Counted from the first letter of the stretch, positions 1 through 12,426 are shown. The stretch is 56,751 bases of DNA from Gnetum montanum (GCA_015680685.1 MNCI01017535.1:332793-389543); one strand, 5' to 3'. Notes: generated by a model not told the origin, from the sequence alone. Made by a program: numbers and translations.

Positions 1-154
1 CCTGAGGGTTTTCTAGGTAGAAGCCTTTATATTGTCGTCTGAGTTACTCACCTGCTTTATTATAGTCCATCTCGGTCATTACTGACGTGTTTAGTTATAT
101 GGCAGACACTATTAATACTATAGGACCTTCCTTGATCTAGCTGGAACCATGGGC

Positions 155-512
155 CGATTAGCATTTGGTAACCAAGGTTGCATTGGTTCAAGGTGTGAAC
201 GGTAAGTGGAAATGGATGCTGACGCTAGGTTAATTCAGACTTAGTTAGTTAGTTAAAGTTAGTAATTAGTTTCTTCACCCTTCACCTTATTAGCATAGGA
301 GATAAAATCAAAAAAACTATAAAAATCACATACCTCAGACTTACTTAACCATACAACTGTAAAAACTACAAGTAAGTCTGGGAAGACAACGAATGATTAA
401 CCTTAAGTGTTCTATAAGGCATGTAGGCACTTAGTCTGCGGAGTTCGACTGGATTGCACGTGCTATGCTCGTATTCGTATGGTTGAGTGTAGGGGTACCT
501 CACCACTCATCA
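155..512 (+). repeat. 3' part of the 5' LTR of A1
   Basis: These 358 bases align without gaps to 6483-6840. By hand I count roughly 17 differences, mostly transitions, so the insertion is old. The stretch ends CACTCATCA directly before the PBS. Bases 1-154 should match 6329-6482 if this were a normal LTR, but I see no similarity there. Confidence 0.85.
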
Positions 513-513
513 T

Positions 514-530
514 TGGCACTGTTGCCGGGG
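514..530 (+). other. Primer-binding site of A1 (tRNA-Asp type)
   Basis: TGGCACTGTTGCCGGGG starts two bases after the LTR end. It matches the complement of the 3' end of plant tRNA-Asp (CCCCGGCAACGGCGCCA) at 15 of 17 positions. The two mismatches are C/G-to-T/A changes at CpG sites, as expected from methylation-linked decay. tRNA-Asp priming is known for Athila-type elements. Confidence 0.75.
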
Positions 531-656
531 ACTAAGTGTTTGTGCGCTAAGTAGAACATAGGACATCACTCACATTGTTGGGAGCTTAAACGAACCCTTA
601 GGGTTAATTAAATGAAAAATTATATAATGGTTAATCAGCACACCGAATAAGACACA

Positions 657-2540
657 ATGTCTTCTTCTTCTTCTCATAAGAGCATTACACCACCTAGGGA
701 TCATACTAGAGATAGTTGGCAGTGTAAAACACATAACCAAAATCAGCCAGTTCCTCAACAATATAGGGTGGTATATACTTATCCCAATGAGTACATGCCC
801 AATTTTACTTTTATCCTCCATCAGGATGAATAGATGTGCTGGAGAGACTTGCAAGGTAACATAGTGTTACTTCCAGATCGTGTAGTCCCTAACATGCTCC
901 TCCATGCTTTGGCACAGATAAGCATGACATAGCTCTATGCTAAATACATTATAGGAAATTTAGACATGAGGGACTACCATCCCACACAAGCACAACATAT
1001 AAGGGACTCAAGGCAAGAGAGCCACCATACATTTTTGAAGGGCAAAGGGGCCCTACATGTCCTAAGTGAAATTGGAGATGGTGAACCAATTATAATGGGT
1101 TCTCCATCAAAAGATGTTCCCCCTCCTAACGATAATGAGGAGGTGGGGTATCAAAACCTACGCTCCACGATACACAACCCTAGTTCTGATCCCCATGAAT
1201 ACCAACTATTTACCAAGGGAACAAAAACACATGACAAGGATGGGCATTCAGATCATTATCACGATTGGGTCCGCAGCCACAGAAGAGAAGGTAGGAAACA
1301 TCGTCACAGTGATGGTTCTCCTTCTTCTTCCCCTTCTTCACATCATTCACCCTCTCCTTCCACATCAGGGTGCAACCATCGAGAGCATAATAGTGAGGAT
1401 AGAGGTAGGAAAAATGAGAGACCTCAATGAGAAATTCGAGAGAGAGGACAAGGGCATGAAAGAAGGGAAAGTAGGGAACAATGTAGACATCATAGACATC
1501 ATGAAAGAGATGATCATGATGAACCCCTACTTGCCACCCAAAGCAAGCTAGATATAACGAAGGTAGTAAGAATACCAACAAGGCATCAAAAAGATAGTTG
1601 GATCAAGAGATTGGATATGAATAACATCTCACAATTTGAATGGGGATATAACGTTGATCTGCAAGATCATTTACAGGCATTCCACAATGTCTGCACCTTG
1701 CAAAACATAGAGAACAATTAGCAGAAACTAAAGTTGTTTTCCAAGACACTCATAAAGGAAGCATAGAGTTGGTACTAGTCCTTAGAACCGAAAACCATTA
1801 GGAGATGGAGTACGATGTTAGAACTCTTCAACAATAAATATCAAACATACTCCAGAGTGTCTAACTTGCGTAAGCAGATCCAAGGATGGAAGTAAGGTAC
1901 TCATGAATGCTTGGATGATGCCATGCGCTGCTACTACACATTGTTACATCATTGCCCGTTCCATGGTTATGCACAACGAGATCAACTTCACCATCTAATA
2001 GATGGGCTAAGGTATTAAACTAGGAGAACCCTTGGGACTTATGCCCAGGGAGACTATTAGAACTTAGATCCCATGAAATTCATCGCTTGTTGGAACAAGT
2101 AGCCAAAGAAGAAGGGGAGCTACAAAAAAGAGAGAGTGCAGAAGAATATAACCGTGATCCTTCTCTCTGAAAGAAGAGAGTGAGATTTTGCGATGAAAAG
2201 GATGAGTCACCACTCGAAGAGTTGGTAAACAAAAAAACCTTGTCACTTCAAAGCTAACAACAGAAGTATCGGCTAAGGTAGATTAAGTATGGAGCTCCTT
2301 AGACAGTAAAATTGAAACTGTCCTTAAGATTGTAGAGAAGTCTAAGGAGGAATGAAGTAGTGACAAAGATAATAAAAAGTGGAGAGATTCAGGCCCTGCA
2401 CATGACAAGGGTAAGGGGAATATAACTATCTCCGATGCGGTTGTGGATTCGAACATAGACAATGACGGTGGATGTGAGATCTGCCAATATGATCATCCTA
2501 AGCGATGTTGTCCAATCATCTCACATCTACAAGAGTTTGG
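657..2540 (+). pseudogene. Decayed gag of element A1
   Basis: The frame opens at ATG 657 with a Ser run and stays readable to about 2010, broken by in-frame stops. From about 1230 to 1500 it is rich in His, Arg and Ser (clusters such as HHRHHERDDHD). From about 1650 to 2010 it resembles the plant retrotransposon gag core: WSTMLELFNNKY, a CPFHGY segment and LIDGL. A C-x2-C-x3-H-x3-C cluster (CEICQYDHPKRC) at about 2473-2508 probably corresponds to the nucleocapsid knuckle. The part from 2020 to 2450 is frameshifted. The normal role is the particle protein that packages element RNA; this copy cannot make it. Confidence 0.7.
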
Positions 2541-3330
2541 GGTGTATGCACTCAACCTGAGACTTAACCAACGGTGGACACCTTGAAGGTTACCTTATCC
2601 CCAAGGTAACCCAAAACAATTCCACCAATCATTAATGTACTATCCAAGTGGAACTCCACCACAACCCATCAAGCAACATCAGCAATGGCAACACCCACAG
2701 TCATGGGGAATACCACCACCTGAACATCAATACCCTTACTAGCAACCCAATCCTTATGGCTACTACGTGCAGCAGCCAATTACTCCAAGTGACTCCATGG
2801 ATCACACAATGCCCCAAAGTCACTACCAAGTTTGGGAGTACTTTAGAAGGACTCGTTCTCCTTTGGGAGATGCTCCACATCCATACCATCCTCCTAATCC
2901 ATCTGCACCTCTTACATCGGTAGTTCCCATACCACCCGCTCCAACAATGCAAGGGAAACTCCCCACTCAACCGTAGCAACGTAACGCTATGAGATCCATA
3001 ACCATTCAACCAGCTACTGGTTCTGACAACCTCAAAAAGAGAAGACCTTTCTTTAGAACAAAAAGCCCTAACAAGCTCTCACAACCACAAGAGGTTGAGT
3101 TAGTGCACGCACCTCCAACACATAAGGCTTCGAAGCTCCCTTCAAACCAACACCAGAGCTCAACGCATACGATTATGTTAAGGCATATTGTAACTGATTG
3201 GATCAAGGTAGGCCACCTTCCCAGGAAACTATCTGACCCTGGAAGTCCCTTAATCTACCTCCAAGTCACTGGGAACGAACCACATAAGGGTCTTCTTGGC
3301 TCAAGTTTCAGAGTCAACTTAATATCATGA

Positions 3331-3810
3331 GAAATGTATCAAGCCTGGAACCTGCCCCAACTTAAGAAGAGAAACATTCAAGTAGAGATGGCTAACCAGT
3401 CCATCACCATTCCCTTGGGATTGGTGGAGGACATCGTTACCACTGTGTGTGGTTGGTCATAGCTAGCTAATTTCTTGGTGATAGAAGTTAACAATGACAA
3501 AGGGGACTTCCCAATTATAATGGGAAGGGCATGGATAAGTACAATAGATGCATGCCTAGGGATCCATGATCATTTCTTGGAAATATCTAAGGTAAAAATT
3601 TATGGAACAATCAAGAAGAAGAAAGTTCCATGCATCACATACAGTGACTCAGAGGGTGATGACATGCAGGAATCATGGGTGATGCGAAATTTAACATCTC
3701 CTGCATGTAACCAATGTGCCCTAGAAACTCAGACACAAAGGTGCCTGTATGTAGCAACCACACAACAAGAGAACACCCAGTGGTTGCCAGCTAATCAAGG
3801 AAGCAGCTGA
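3331..3810 (+). pseudogene. Decayed retroviral-type aspartic protease of A1
   Basis: The translation contains NQSITIPLGLVEDI, then LVIEVNNDKGDFPIIMGRAW, the order expected for the C-terminal half of plant gypsy proteases, including the conserved I-I-[LM]-G-R block. One stop interrupts it at about 3461. The catalytic Asp segment that should lie upstream is not readable. After KVPCITYSDSEGDDMQ the frame ends and no reverse transcriptase follows. Confidence 0.65.
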
Positions 3811-6010
3811 CCAACATGCATGGAATGAACTGGGGAAATAACTCATGCCAACAACGAAGGCATAGATACATTAGAGTATGAGCATCACCAACTTCCATCC
3901 CTGAACCTGAAAACATCAATCGAGAGAAGTTGGACACTTCTAAGAAATTTAAATAGGTGCTCATTATTTTGGCTCTCCCTTTCCATTCAGTCATGGGGGA
4001 GATGGCCACCTATGCTAATCATTTGGGGCCCTTAGTTCTTTTTATTTTTTGTTTTACATGTTTTTTATTTACACATTTTTATTTTACACGTTTTTGTTTT
4101 ACACATTTTTTTTTGCACGTTTTTATTTTAAAACTTTCTTTAACTTTTCTTGTTTTTGTTTTTCATTATTGTTCATACTTTTTCATTTCTTCTATGTGTG
4201 TGTGTGTGTGTGTGTGGATTATCCATTTTGTTAATTTTTCCACTAATAAGTGTTCTTAATGACAGTATGAACTATTTTCCTATTGATTGCTAATGTTTGG
4301 TTTTTACCTTTAAGTTATGAGGTGATACTAAGGTATGGTTATTTTGATATAGCAGACAATAAGTTCACTTCATCCATTCATCCACAAGTTTCTATGGTCT
4401 CTCTCGGCTTGGCAATGTACAGTCCCTTTCTAAATAAGAACTATAACGAATCGATGGCTAGGCATTTCTCAAACTAAGGAAGGACTCAAGGATTGAAAAG
4501 GTTGTGACTTCAAGGGAACTTGATGCATTTGTGTTGGCCATTCTCTTGGGCGCTTGGATGTTTTCATCTTGAGTTTTCTTATCGTTTTGATGTTACCCAA
4601 TTATCGAGAAGCTGAGCTAATAAAAATAACAAAGTCTTTGTAGGGTGTGGTTCTCACGCACAAACACATAAAAAAAAGTGAGAATTCAAAGCACATCCCT
4701 TAGATGAAATAATCATTTGGGCTACAAGAACTGGTTATGGAACTAACAATAAAAATGTTCCCTCCAACTAAGGCCCTCCTCGCTTTCCATTCTCTCCTCC
4801 TTGTTTCGTCGGAATGGTGGTGGCTTTTAGGTGAAGGCATTCTTATCACTTCAAGTCGATGGTTTAGCCGAATGCATTAATGCAAAGTCACTAGATGTGG
4901 TTTGTTTGAGATTGGACTTGGAATGGGATCTACTAAGTCACATTAACCATGAAACACACAAGGGGATATACACCACCTTTTTCTTGAGACTCCATTCCAT
5001 TCTCTCCTCTCCATCCTTCTCTCCATTGTTCACCTCATTGTCGGTTGTATCATTAGTGTATATCTTGGTGGATGCATTGTTTTCTTTTTGGTAAATTCTT
5101 GTGGTTAAAACTTTAACTCTTGTTCCGAATGACATTCCTAGAGCCTACGGACTCTTTGAATGTGGGTTTTTCATGGCATTAAGGGCATGAGCCTGCTTTA
5201 TGGAGGACCCACTAGCATTCCTATTTGATGAACCAGTTAATCTCTTTCCCTTAACACTTTTGCAATCCATTTTATTTTGTTCATTTCCATCTTGACATCC
5301 ACTTCACCGACATTATAGTTTCCTCTTTTTCTCCATCTTCCTTGTTCCTTTTCTTTTCATCCATTCTCTCACTACCGAAGGNTAGTTGCCTCTTTTTCTC
5401 CATCTTCCTTGTTCCTTTTCTTTTCATCCATTCTCTCACTACCGAAGGTTCACTCTTAGTCATGGGGGTCCATACCCAAATTTTTTTGATTTTCTCCTAA
5501 TCCCTACACCTTTGGTAGTCACCATTAATATATCTCTAGACCCGTATCAGCCATACCAAAAGCTAGCCAATGGACCTTTCACTAAAGCAAGGTATCAATT
5601 GCAGTGTGATTTATGTACCCTTGCTAATACAAGACTATGTTGTGTGTGCAAATGGTAATCATACAACAACGGATTGGATTTGGAGAGGACACTTGGAATG
5701 GAGTAGTGTTGAAGCAGTTATGCAAGGAGCAAGATCGATGGTGCACTTACGAATGGACAACGAAAGGTGAAATCTTGGTGTTGGCAGCAAAAAAACTACT
5801 TTCTCTCTCTCTTTCTCAGCTGCCAAATGAGGCCTAATGTTAAATGTATAAAGTGTTCACTCTTGTTGTCGTGAACACCAGTTCTGTTTTGTCTTGTAAT
5901 GATGATCCGTTCACATGGCATCCCATTAGTTCCATTCAGTCAATAATCCCATACCTTCCCAATATTTTGTAAGGAACTTCAAGATGAGTTTTTATTCAGT
6001 CATGGGGGTA
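3811..6010 (+). other. Non-coding 3' spacer of A1 with low-complexity tracts
   Basis: No RT, RNase H or integrase motif was found in any frame. The stretch holds a T-rich array of TTTTACAC-like units at about 4040-4135, a TG microsatellite at about 4195-4215, and a duplicated pyrimidine-rich stretch around an unknown base at 5382. A purine tract, TCATGGGGG, sits just before the 3' LTR. A second GTCATGGGGG at about 5459 resembles that tract but no LTR follows it. Confidence 0.6.
5316..5448. repeat. Direct duplication flanking a single N (5382)
   Basis: The pyrimidine-rich sequence ending CACTACCGAAGG is present just before the N and again just after it, with one visible difference. Identical ends on both sides of a one-base gap are what an uncollapsed contig overlap looks like. 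Confidence 0.8.
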
Positions 6011-6840
6011 TGATGGGATGCGATATCACGTAAGCGATATCATGTCTGCCACGATATCGCATCCCCCGCTATATCGCGTACGCGATATCACATCTATGGT
6101 CCGCCTCCAAATCTATAAATAAGAGGCGGCTCTCCCTTGTTTCTCATTCTAGGCCTAGACCATAGTGAAACTCTAGCAATTTGATCCCTCCAAAGATAGA
6201 ATATTTTCCATGTGCCCGTAGTAGGAGCTCCAAAGTGAATGGATCCTTATTTGAGCAAATATTGTACCTGAACACATGTTTGTGTCTGAAAATAAAGACG
6301 AAATTCTTAGATAAATCTTACAGTGCATGGAATAGGCTAAATAGGATTTTATTTATTATTATTTACTATTTATCATTTAATCACTTTATTAGTCATTAAA
6401 TATTTCTCAACCCTTTTCTCCTAGTTAAGTGCCTCAGTACGATCGCTTCGAGCACGTGTGTTACGCTTGGGGATCCCAGCAACGATTAGCATTTGGTAAC
6501 CAAGGTTGCATTGGTTCAAGGTGTGAACGGTAAGTGGAAATGGATGCTGACGCTAGGTTAATTCATACTTAGTTAGTTAGTTAAAGTTAGTAATTAGTTT
6601 CTTTACCCTTCACCTTATTAGCATAGGAGATAAAATCAAAAAAACTATAAAAATCACATACCTCAGACTTACTTAACCATACAACCATGACAACTACAAG
6701 TAAGTCTGGGAAAACATTGAATGATTAACCTTAAGTGTTCCATAAGGCATGTAGGCACTTAGTCTATGGAGTTCAACTGGATTGCATGTGCTACACTCGT
6801 ATTCATATGGTTGAGTGTAGGGGTACCTCGCCACTCATCA
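6011..6840 (+). repeat. 3' LTR of A1
   Basis: An 830-bp LTR beginning TGATGGGATG after the purine tract and ending CACTCATCA. The U3 at 6019-6095 carries four GATATC cores within near-palindromic units such as GCGATATCACGTAAGCGATA. A TATA box (TATAAAT) lies at 6114-6120 and a poly(A) signal AATAAA at 6291-6296. The order of palindrome cluster, TATA and AATAAA fits U3-R-U5. Confidence 0.85.
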
Positions 6841-9800
6841 ACCACCTCCCTGCTTGCATAGGGTAGATGGATCTTTTGATGTATGGGCGAAGAGATGGCC
6901 CTAAGTTATGCTAACCATGACCTCCCCAAGATCAGGTTAAACTAGGGCATCTCTTCCACCACGATAAATGTTACATTTGTGGGGAACTGGTCCCCTGCCA
7001 CAAAGTCCATGTGGACGGTGCCTTTCACCATGACCTATGACCCGTTGAATGACTTCAAGCATGATGTTGTCATGGGTTTAATTTGATCTACCAAACCTAG
7101 CTTATCCACAATAGGGAATGGGATGATGTTTATAGCAACCCCATCATCGACGTGTACCCTTTAGATCCTATGTTGGCTGACCTGAATTGTGATGAATAGG
7201 GGTGTTATAGTCACCTAACCCTTTTTAGGATCTTCTCTAATGGAATCATTGCAAAAAGTCAACTGGGATGGCTGTAGTTCTGCAAGCATAGAAGGAAGCA
7301 TAACCAAGTGGATTGCTTTCTCTTCTGCTGGCATGTTCTCATCCACTGGTATTGTCATTAACATGTGAACCAAAGCCTCACGATGTGCAGTGAAAGTCAT
7401 AATCAGGTCATACAAGCTCAACATTGTGTTTTTTTTTGTTTTAGAGACTACTTGACTTGAGTAAGAGCGCTTAAGAGGTCTGGTCCACCTTCTTGTTTAC
7501 TACCTTTCTCCTCTTCCATTCATCCCAGGAGATGAATTTCCCAAGGAGGGATAGTTTCAGGTTTGGGGTCAGATCCTTTCGGGCGATGTGGCAATGACCG
7601 TGCATGCGTAGCAACATTATCCTTTGGCAACGAGGACATAGATGCAGAGGGTGAGGGCATAGACTAGGAAGTACCTAGGACGGTGTGTTCCGTTGACACC
7701 TCACCTATGAAATGCTCTTCTCATTTCTTTGGATGAGAAGGCTGAGGTGTTGTCTTACGTGGGGTGGGGACAGTTGAGTGGCTTGGCCCCCTGATGATGA
7801 ATGGTGCTTGCAGTGTTAATGCGGTCGGTGGTGGTGCAATTTTGCTCACAGGTGGTGTAGGGGTAGATGTACAGGGAGGAATTCTTAGGATAAACAATTT
7901 TTATGGATTTTTCTTAGCCACCGATGGTGTTCGTGTGCTACGCTGATGCATATGAACCATAAATTACTGCTGGGGTGGCTTTGCATTACTATCAGCTCCA
8001 ATAGTGTTGATAATGTAACCAATGTTGTTGGCATTAAGAGGGTCTGTGTAGACATGTAGAGATTGATTTTTGGGACGCACTAGGTTTCTTTTGTCTAGAA
8101 CCGATTTTCCTTGATCAATCATTCCTTGGATGTCATCCTTTATCGCCAAGCAGTAATCCATGTCGTGACCACACTATTGATGGTAGTCATAGAACCGCTC
8201 CAACTTGAAATTCTTAGGAATTGGTGGCTTATTAGGAAAATCCAAGGAGGGGTTCCTAAGAAGTTCATAATACCGTTGATGTTTTGACATCCTCTTGTGT
8301 TGGATATACCCTACCCCCAGTAATTGCTTCAGAAGTTCTAAGGCTTGACGAGTAGCAGGGTGTACTTAGAGCAATATTTACGCTCAGAGTTAGGTTTCGG
8401 CGATGCAAATGCTTTGGGTGTGGATGTCGAAGGTTGGGCTACGTTGTCTGGTATGGGTATAGGATTAGTTGCTGGTGCAGCCGCCTTCTTGTTATTATTT
8501 TTTTTGGGCTTGGCTTTGTTTGCCACAATGGCCATTATGGTTGTTGTAGCCTTACCCTTGTCTTTGTCCTTCTTTGCAAAGGTGTTCTTATCCACAACAT
8601 AAGCTGGGTCTTTACTTGCTTTGGCTACGTCTTGTATGCTCTTGGTCTAGGTGAAATCCTAACTAAGAGTCTAAGGAGCGAGATAGTATAGTTTGAACTT
8701 AATGAAGTCGTTCACTGCACCCTTAAAGACAGCTAGCAGATGCACCTCCGCAATGGGCTCGCAGATCTCATTAAGGGTAGTGCTCCATCATTGTATGAAT
8801 TTCTGGACCAGTTCAAGTGGATCTTTTTTAATGCTCATTAACTAATCCAGCATAACCTCTAGTCTCAAGTTATACTTGAAATGCCTTACGAACTGGCTTA
8901 GTAGCTCCTCTAAGGTTGAGATGGAGGAGCGTGAGAGTGCACGATACTAGTCCAGAGCTTTGCCCATCAAAGACATAGCAAAGACGTAGATGACTATATG
9001 CATCCATTGTTGCAAAAGAAGGGACTCCGATCTAAATGTAACAAGATGGGCATTGGGATTACCCTCCCTGTTGTATTTCATGAAGTGCGGGAGTGGCATC
9101 CTGGGGGGTAGTGCTAACATGGGGACTGCCATGCTGATAGGATCATCCTAGTAGAAATCCATGACTTGTGCCATATCAGAACTGGCAACCTTGAGGTGTT
9201 TGATCTCCTTAGTAAGGGTCTAGATAAGCTGGAATGCTTGATCCAGACCTAGGGACGATGTGGGTGGTTGGGGAGATGCAAAGGCAGCTCCCATTTGTGG
9301 AGTGGCAAAGGCAGTAACGTGACCCATAGGCAGCGCCATTGGAGCAAGCCCTATGAAAGGTGCTACTTGTGTTGACCACCACCCGGTAGGTGGTGTTGTT
9401 GGAGTAGCATCCACTGGTTGTGCCATGGGATAGGCTGTTTGTGTGGCTGGTGGGACAGACCATAGTCCCATGCTTGGTTGTACCATTTGCGGGACCTAGA
9501 AAGTTTGGTTGCGAGCATAGTGGAACATTTGCGATGGCAGAGAAATAGGAGGAGAAGTGAATGGGGTCCACCATGTGGGCAGGATTAGGCCTGCCACTGA
9601 TATTGGAACAAGTGTAGACGTCAGAATGGATGCGGAAACTGCATGCAGCTACGATGTAGGTACGATGTGAACGTAGGGCAGGGTAACTGTGACTAGTGCA
9701 TGGTGTGAAGCAGGAATGGATTGGGAAACATTTTGTGGAGGGATAATGGCTGAGAATGAAATGAGGAAAAAGGCATGTTGATACACCGAGGGCATGGCAT

Positions 9801-10361
9801 GGCTACCCATTGCCGATGAAACTGCAGGTTGCGATGATGTAGACGTGATCATGAAGTGAGCGACGGTACAAAGTGGGTTTGTCCAAAAGGATGGGATGGG
9901 ACGGATGGTGGTAGGGTTGGTTTGACCCCCATCTTTAGATTGGGAATCCAGTTCCTCTTGTCCATCTTGGAATGCCTCATCATAGTGAGACGTCATGTCT
10001 CACAACTCCCTAGGCCTAGCCAACTATGTCAACTGATCTATGATCCACTTATGCATTTGCATTAGAGGAATGTAAACACTAGGACTGGGAATAAATTCCC
10101 TCCCATTACAGTAAACAAACTCAAAGCTATGTTTGTCTTCGAGTTCTTTTGCATCTAAGGTAGATTTTCCTGAACCTTAGCATAGAGAAAGTTGTATTGA
10201 TCGTATTGCTGTGCCAAGCTCTCAGCTGATTGGTTTTGGATCCTAAGAGATCGACGCATCTCTCGCACTGGGCTGAGCGATTGCTCGGCACCTGTGATGC
10301 CCTGAACCGAAAGGGGAACCTCAATGTTAGAGGTAGTAACTACAGTGCTTGAGGAAATCAT
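6841..10361 (-). pseudogene. Decayed gag-protease of T1
   Basis: A start codon at 10361 opens MISSSTVVTTSN. YNFLYAKVQENLP follows, matching YNFICVKIQANLP of T2. The gag core near 9132-8947 contains YNREGNPNAHLVTFRSESLL and GKALD. A conserved block near 8161-7964 reads DDIQGMIDQG, then NLVRPKNQSLHVY. The protease at about 7110-6850 keeps VHVDDG (catalytic Asp) and FNLILGRSWL. The frame is cut at 6841 inside the segment IHLPY. Many stops and shifts make it non-functional. Gag and protease would form and mature the particle. Confidence 0.75.
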
Positions 10362-10586
10362 TTTCGTAAGGTTAAAAGAAAAGGGGTTTGCAAATGAGGA
10401 AAATAAGGAGATTGAATGGCAATCAGAGGCTTTCTATCCTACAGGATTCCAAAGGAACCATCGCAGCGACCGATCTACATCACACGATGTGTAAACAACC
10501 GCAAAAGGGTGTCACGTTTATGCTAGTGTGTGATGGGGTACAAAATGCATGTAGGACTATCGTGAAACATGGAAAAGGCACCAAAA

Positions 10587-10605
10587 GGCCCTCCTTCTAG
10601 CCCCA
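10587..10605 (-). other. Primer-binding site of T1
   Basis: On the minus strand TGGGGCTAGAAGGAGGGCC follows the LTR end by a short AT-rich stretch and aligns with TTGGCGCTAGAATGAGGGC of T2. I could not name the priming tRNA. Confidence 0.6.
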
Positions 10606-10613
10606 GAAAATAA

Positions 10614-12399
10614 TAGCGATCAAAAACGTTGGTGGCTAGAAACACCGAAAGATTGTTAAGCAAATAGTTTCAACCCCAGATCCATGCGAGGGTCATGCTG
10701 GATAAAATGGAAATGCGGTGCCCTGAATAGTCTAGTCGATTAGACATGGACTTAACTAGTGTAATTTAACCTTTCGTAAATGTTGTTTTAAGTGCAAAAT
10801 ATGTGAGATCTAATCGATGATCAATAAATGCGATGATAAAGAAAATGATGCTAAATAATGATGACAATGAAGAAATCACAAAGTAATTTGGATAAGAAAA
10901 TACACCATCGTAAAGTCATAGGTTTGATTCTCTTTTTTTCTTGGAAATGTATAACAAGTTATACAATGTCGGAGGCACACGAAGAGTCCAAGAATGACTA
11001 GAATGCTCAAAATACCTCAACTACGTTTTTGAGTACAAGCTTAAAATCCAATAATGCAAAATGCCAACAAGCAAAAAGCTAATGCCAGGTGCTAATGCAA
11101 AAGATGCCAACCACTAAAATCTGCCGACCTAACAAATTGTCAATTTGCCAACTTGCCAACAGAGTTCTCAATTTGCGAACCAAATTTTGCCAACTGCAAA
11201 AAATGCAAACAATGCTCAAAATTTCCAACCCTTTAAGCGTTTCAAGTTGAGGTATTTATAGATCTAGGAGCAGGCGAGAGATGTAGTTTAGATGCCATGT
11301 GTCCTACCCCCACTAGATGTTGACATGTCCATATTGCATGGATATGCAAAGCCAATTGTGAACCTACTATGCTGCAATCATGTTGTCGAAACTGGGAGTA
11401 CTGGTGTCAAGTGTGCAAACAATTCAAGCAAGAGATGAAGCACACTAGTGTAGCACAGCTATTTGCACCACTGTGCTATGCTATGTAGCGTAGCATGTTG
11501 GCGTAGTGTAGCAGCTAGCCACCAGTTCGAAAAGGAAATTTGTGTTGAAGTTAACTGCATCTGTTGGAAGCTTCAATGCGAATCAGGTTAACTTTTGAAG
11601 CACTTCATTTAATTTGCATCTCTGCTATGCTACGTTATGCTACGTAGCATAGCATAGTGTAGTAGCTAGCTTTATTTGTGACTTGTTTGAAGCTTTGACC
11701 ATGCTAACAGCTACAATTTTTTCCTTTTGCGAAGGGGAGCCTCTGAACTTACTGAACTTACATTTGAAACATTTCCTACTGCTCTTGTATTGTCACTACG
11801 CTGTACTACACTATGTAGCATAGCACAATGTAGTAGCTAACATATCTTGCTTTTTGCTTAATCTGCCACTTTCTAGTAAGAGACCTTGTTGAAGGACTTG
11901 AAGTTGAACAAGGCAATTGGTTTTGGAGGCTGGAGTGCTTGTCGAGTGCAATTTCTTCATTGGAATCACTTGATAAGCTAGGCCTTTCTGATTTTCCTTT
12001 GCTACAATGTGCTGCACTGTATAGCGTAGCACCTTGTTCTGCAATAGTTTGCACTTGATTGCCTGAGCAACTATCTTCTGAGGCTTGCTATGCTACATAG
12101 CGTAGCAAGCTTCTTCACTTGAAAACTTTCCAAATTGTTTTGCTCATCCTGAGTACCACTGACAACTCCAAGCATGTTTTCTAAATAGACTATCGACAGA
12201 GTGAATCACTTGGGTGGGTAGGCTAGAGAGTCCATTAGGCCTGTCAACTTTGTAGGTAGAAAACTTGCCGAACTGAACAGTCTAAACTTAGTGCATTCAT
12301 TTCTTGCCAAACTATCATGAGGCTACACTTGTGGAAGTGTTTGCCTTATTTACAAGACCTTGGTGAAGCAAGAGTGCCTTGAAATTTTAGGGTGTTTCA
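10614..12399 (-). repeat. 5' LTR of T1 (about 1786 bp)
   Basis: On the minus strand it begins TGAAACACCCTAAAATTT, like the T2 LTR start TGAAACACCACAAAAATTTT, and ends GATCGCTA before the PBS. A TATA box (TATAAATA) lies on the minus strand at about 11252-11260. U3 contains five clusters of a palindromic GCTACG/TATGTAGCGTAGC-like unit near 11475, 11630, 11800, 12010 and 12090. Confidence 0.75.
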
Positions 12400-12426
12400 A
12401 GAAGGATGCCCTACAAAAGCTACATA

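Larger units (their letters stand above)
1..6840 (+). mobile_element. Athila-like Ty3/gypsy element A1, lacking RT/RNase H/integrase
   Basis: Bounded by two copies of the same LTR end (155-512 and 6483-6840, both finishing ACTCATCA). A primer-binding site follows the left copy and a purine tract precedes the right LTR. Between them lie a gag with a His/Arg-rich middle and a retrotransposon core, a zinc-knuckle-like motif and a protease, then about 2.2 kb with no pol motifs. The tRNA-Asp-type PBS plus the gag and protease text suggest the Athila lineage; this assignment is inference. With no RT, RNase H or integrase visible, the copy could move only in trans. Many in-frame stops show it is old. 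Its 3' LTR ends exactly where antisense element T1 begins, so A1 probably inserted into T1. Confidence 0.75.
6841..12399 (-). mobile_element. Tat-like Ty3/gypsy element T1, 3' end missing
   Basis: Read on the minus strand the order is LTR (12399-10614), PBS (10605-10587), gag from 10361 and protease ending abruptly at 6841. LTR ends, PBS and proteins match element T2 at 26.8-39.7 kb, so they belong to one family. The loss of everything after the protease coincides exactly with the end of A1, so A1 inserted here and the remainder probably lies left of the window. T1 in turn appears to have inserted into A2, whose accessory ORF resumes just after 12399. Confidence 0.75.

Noticed and set aside
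4031-4234. Phe-rich membrane protein
   Set aside because: The hydrophobic frame is a translation of T-rich low-complexity sequence and a TG microsatellite.
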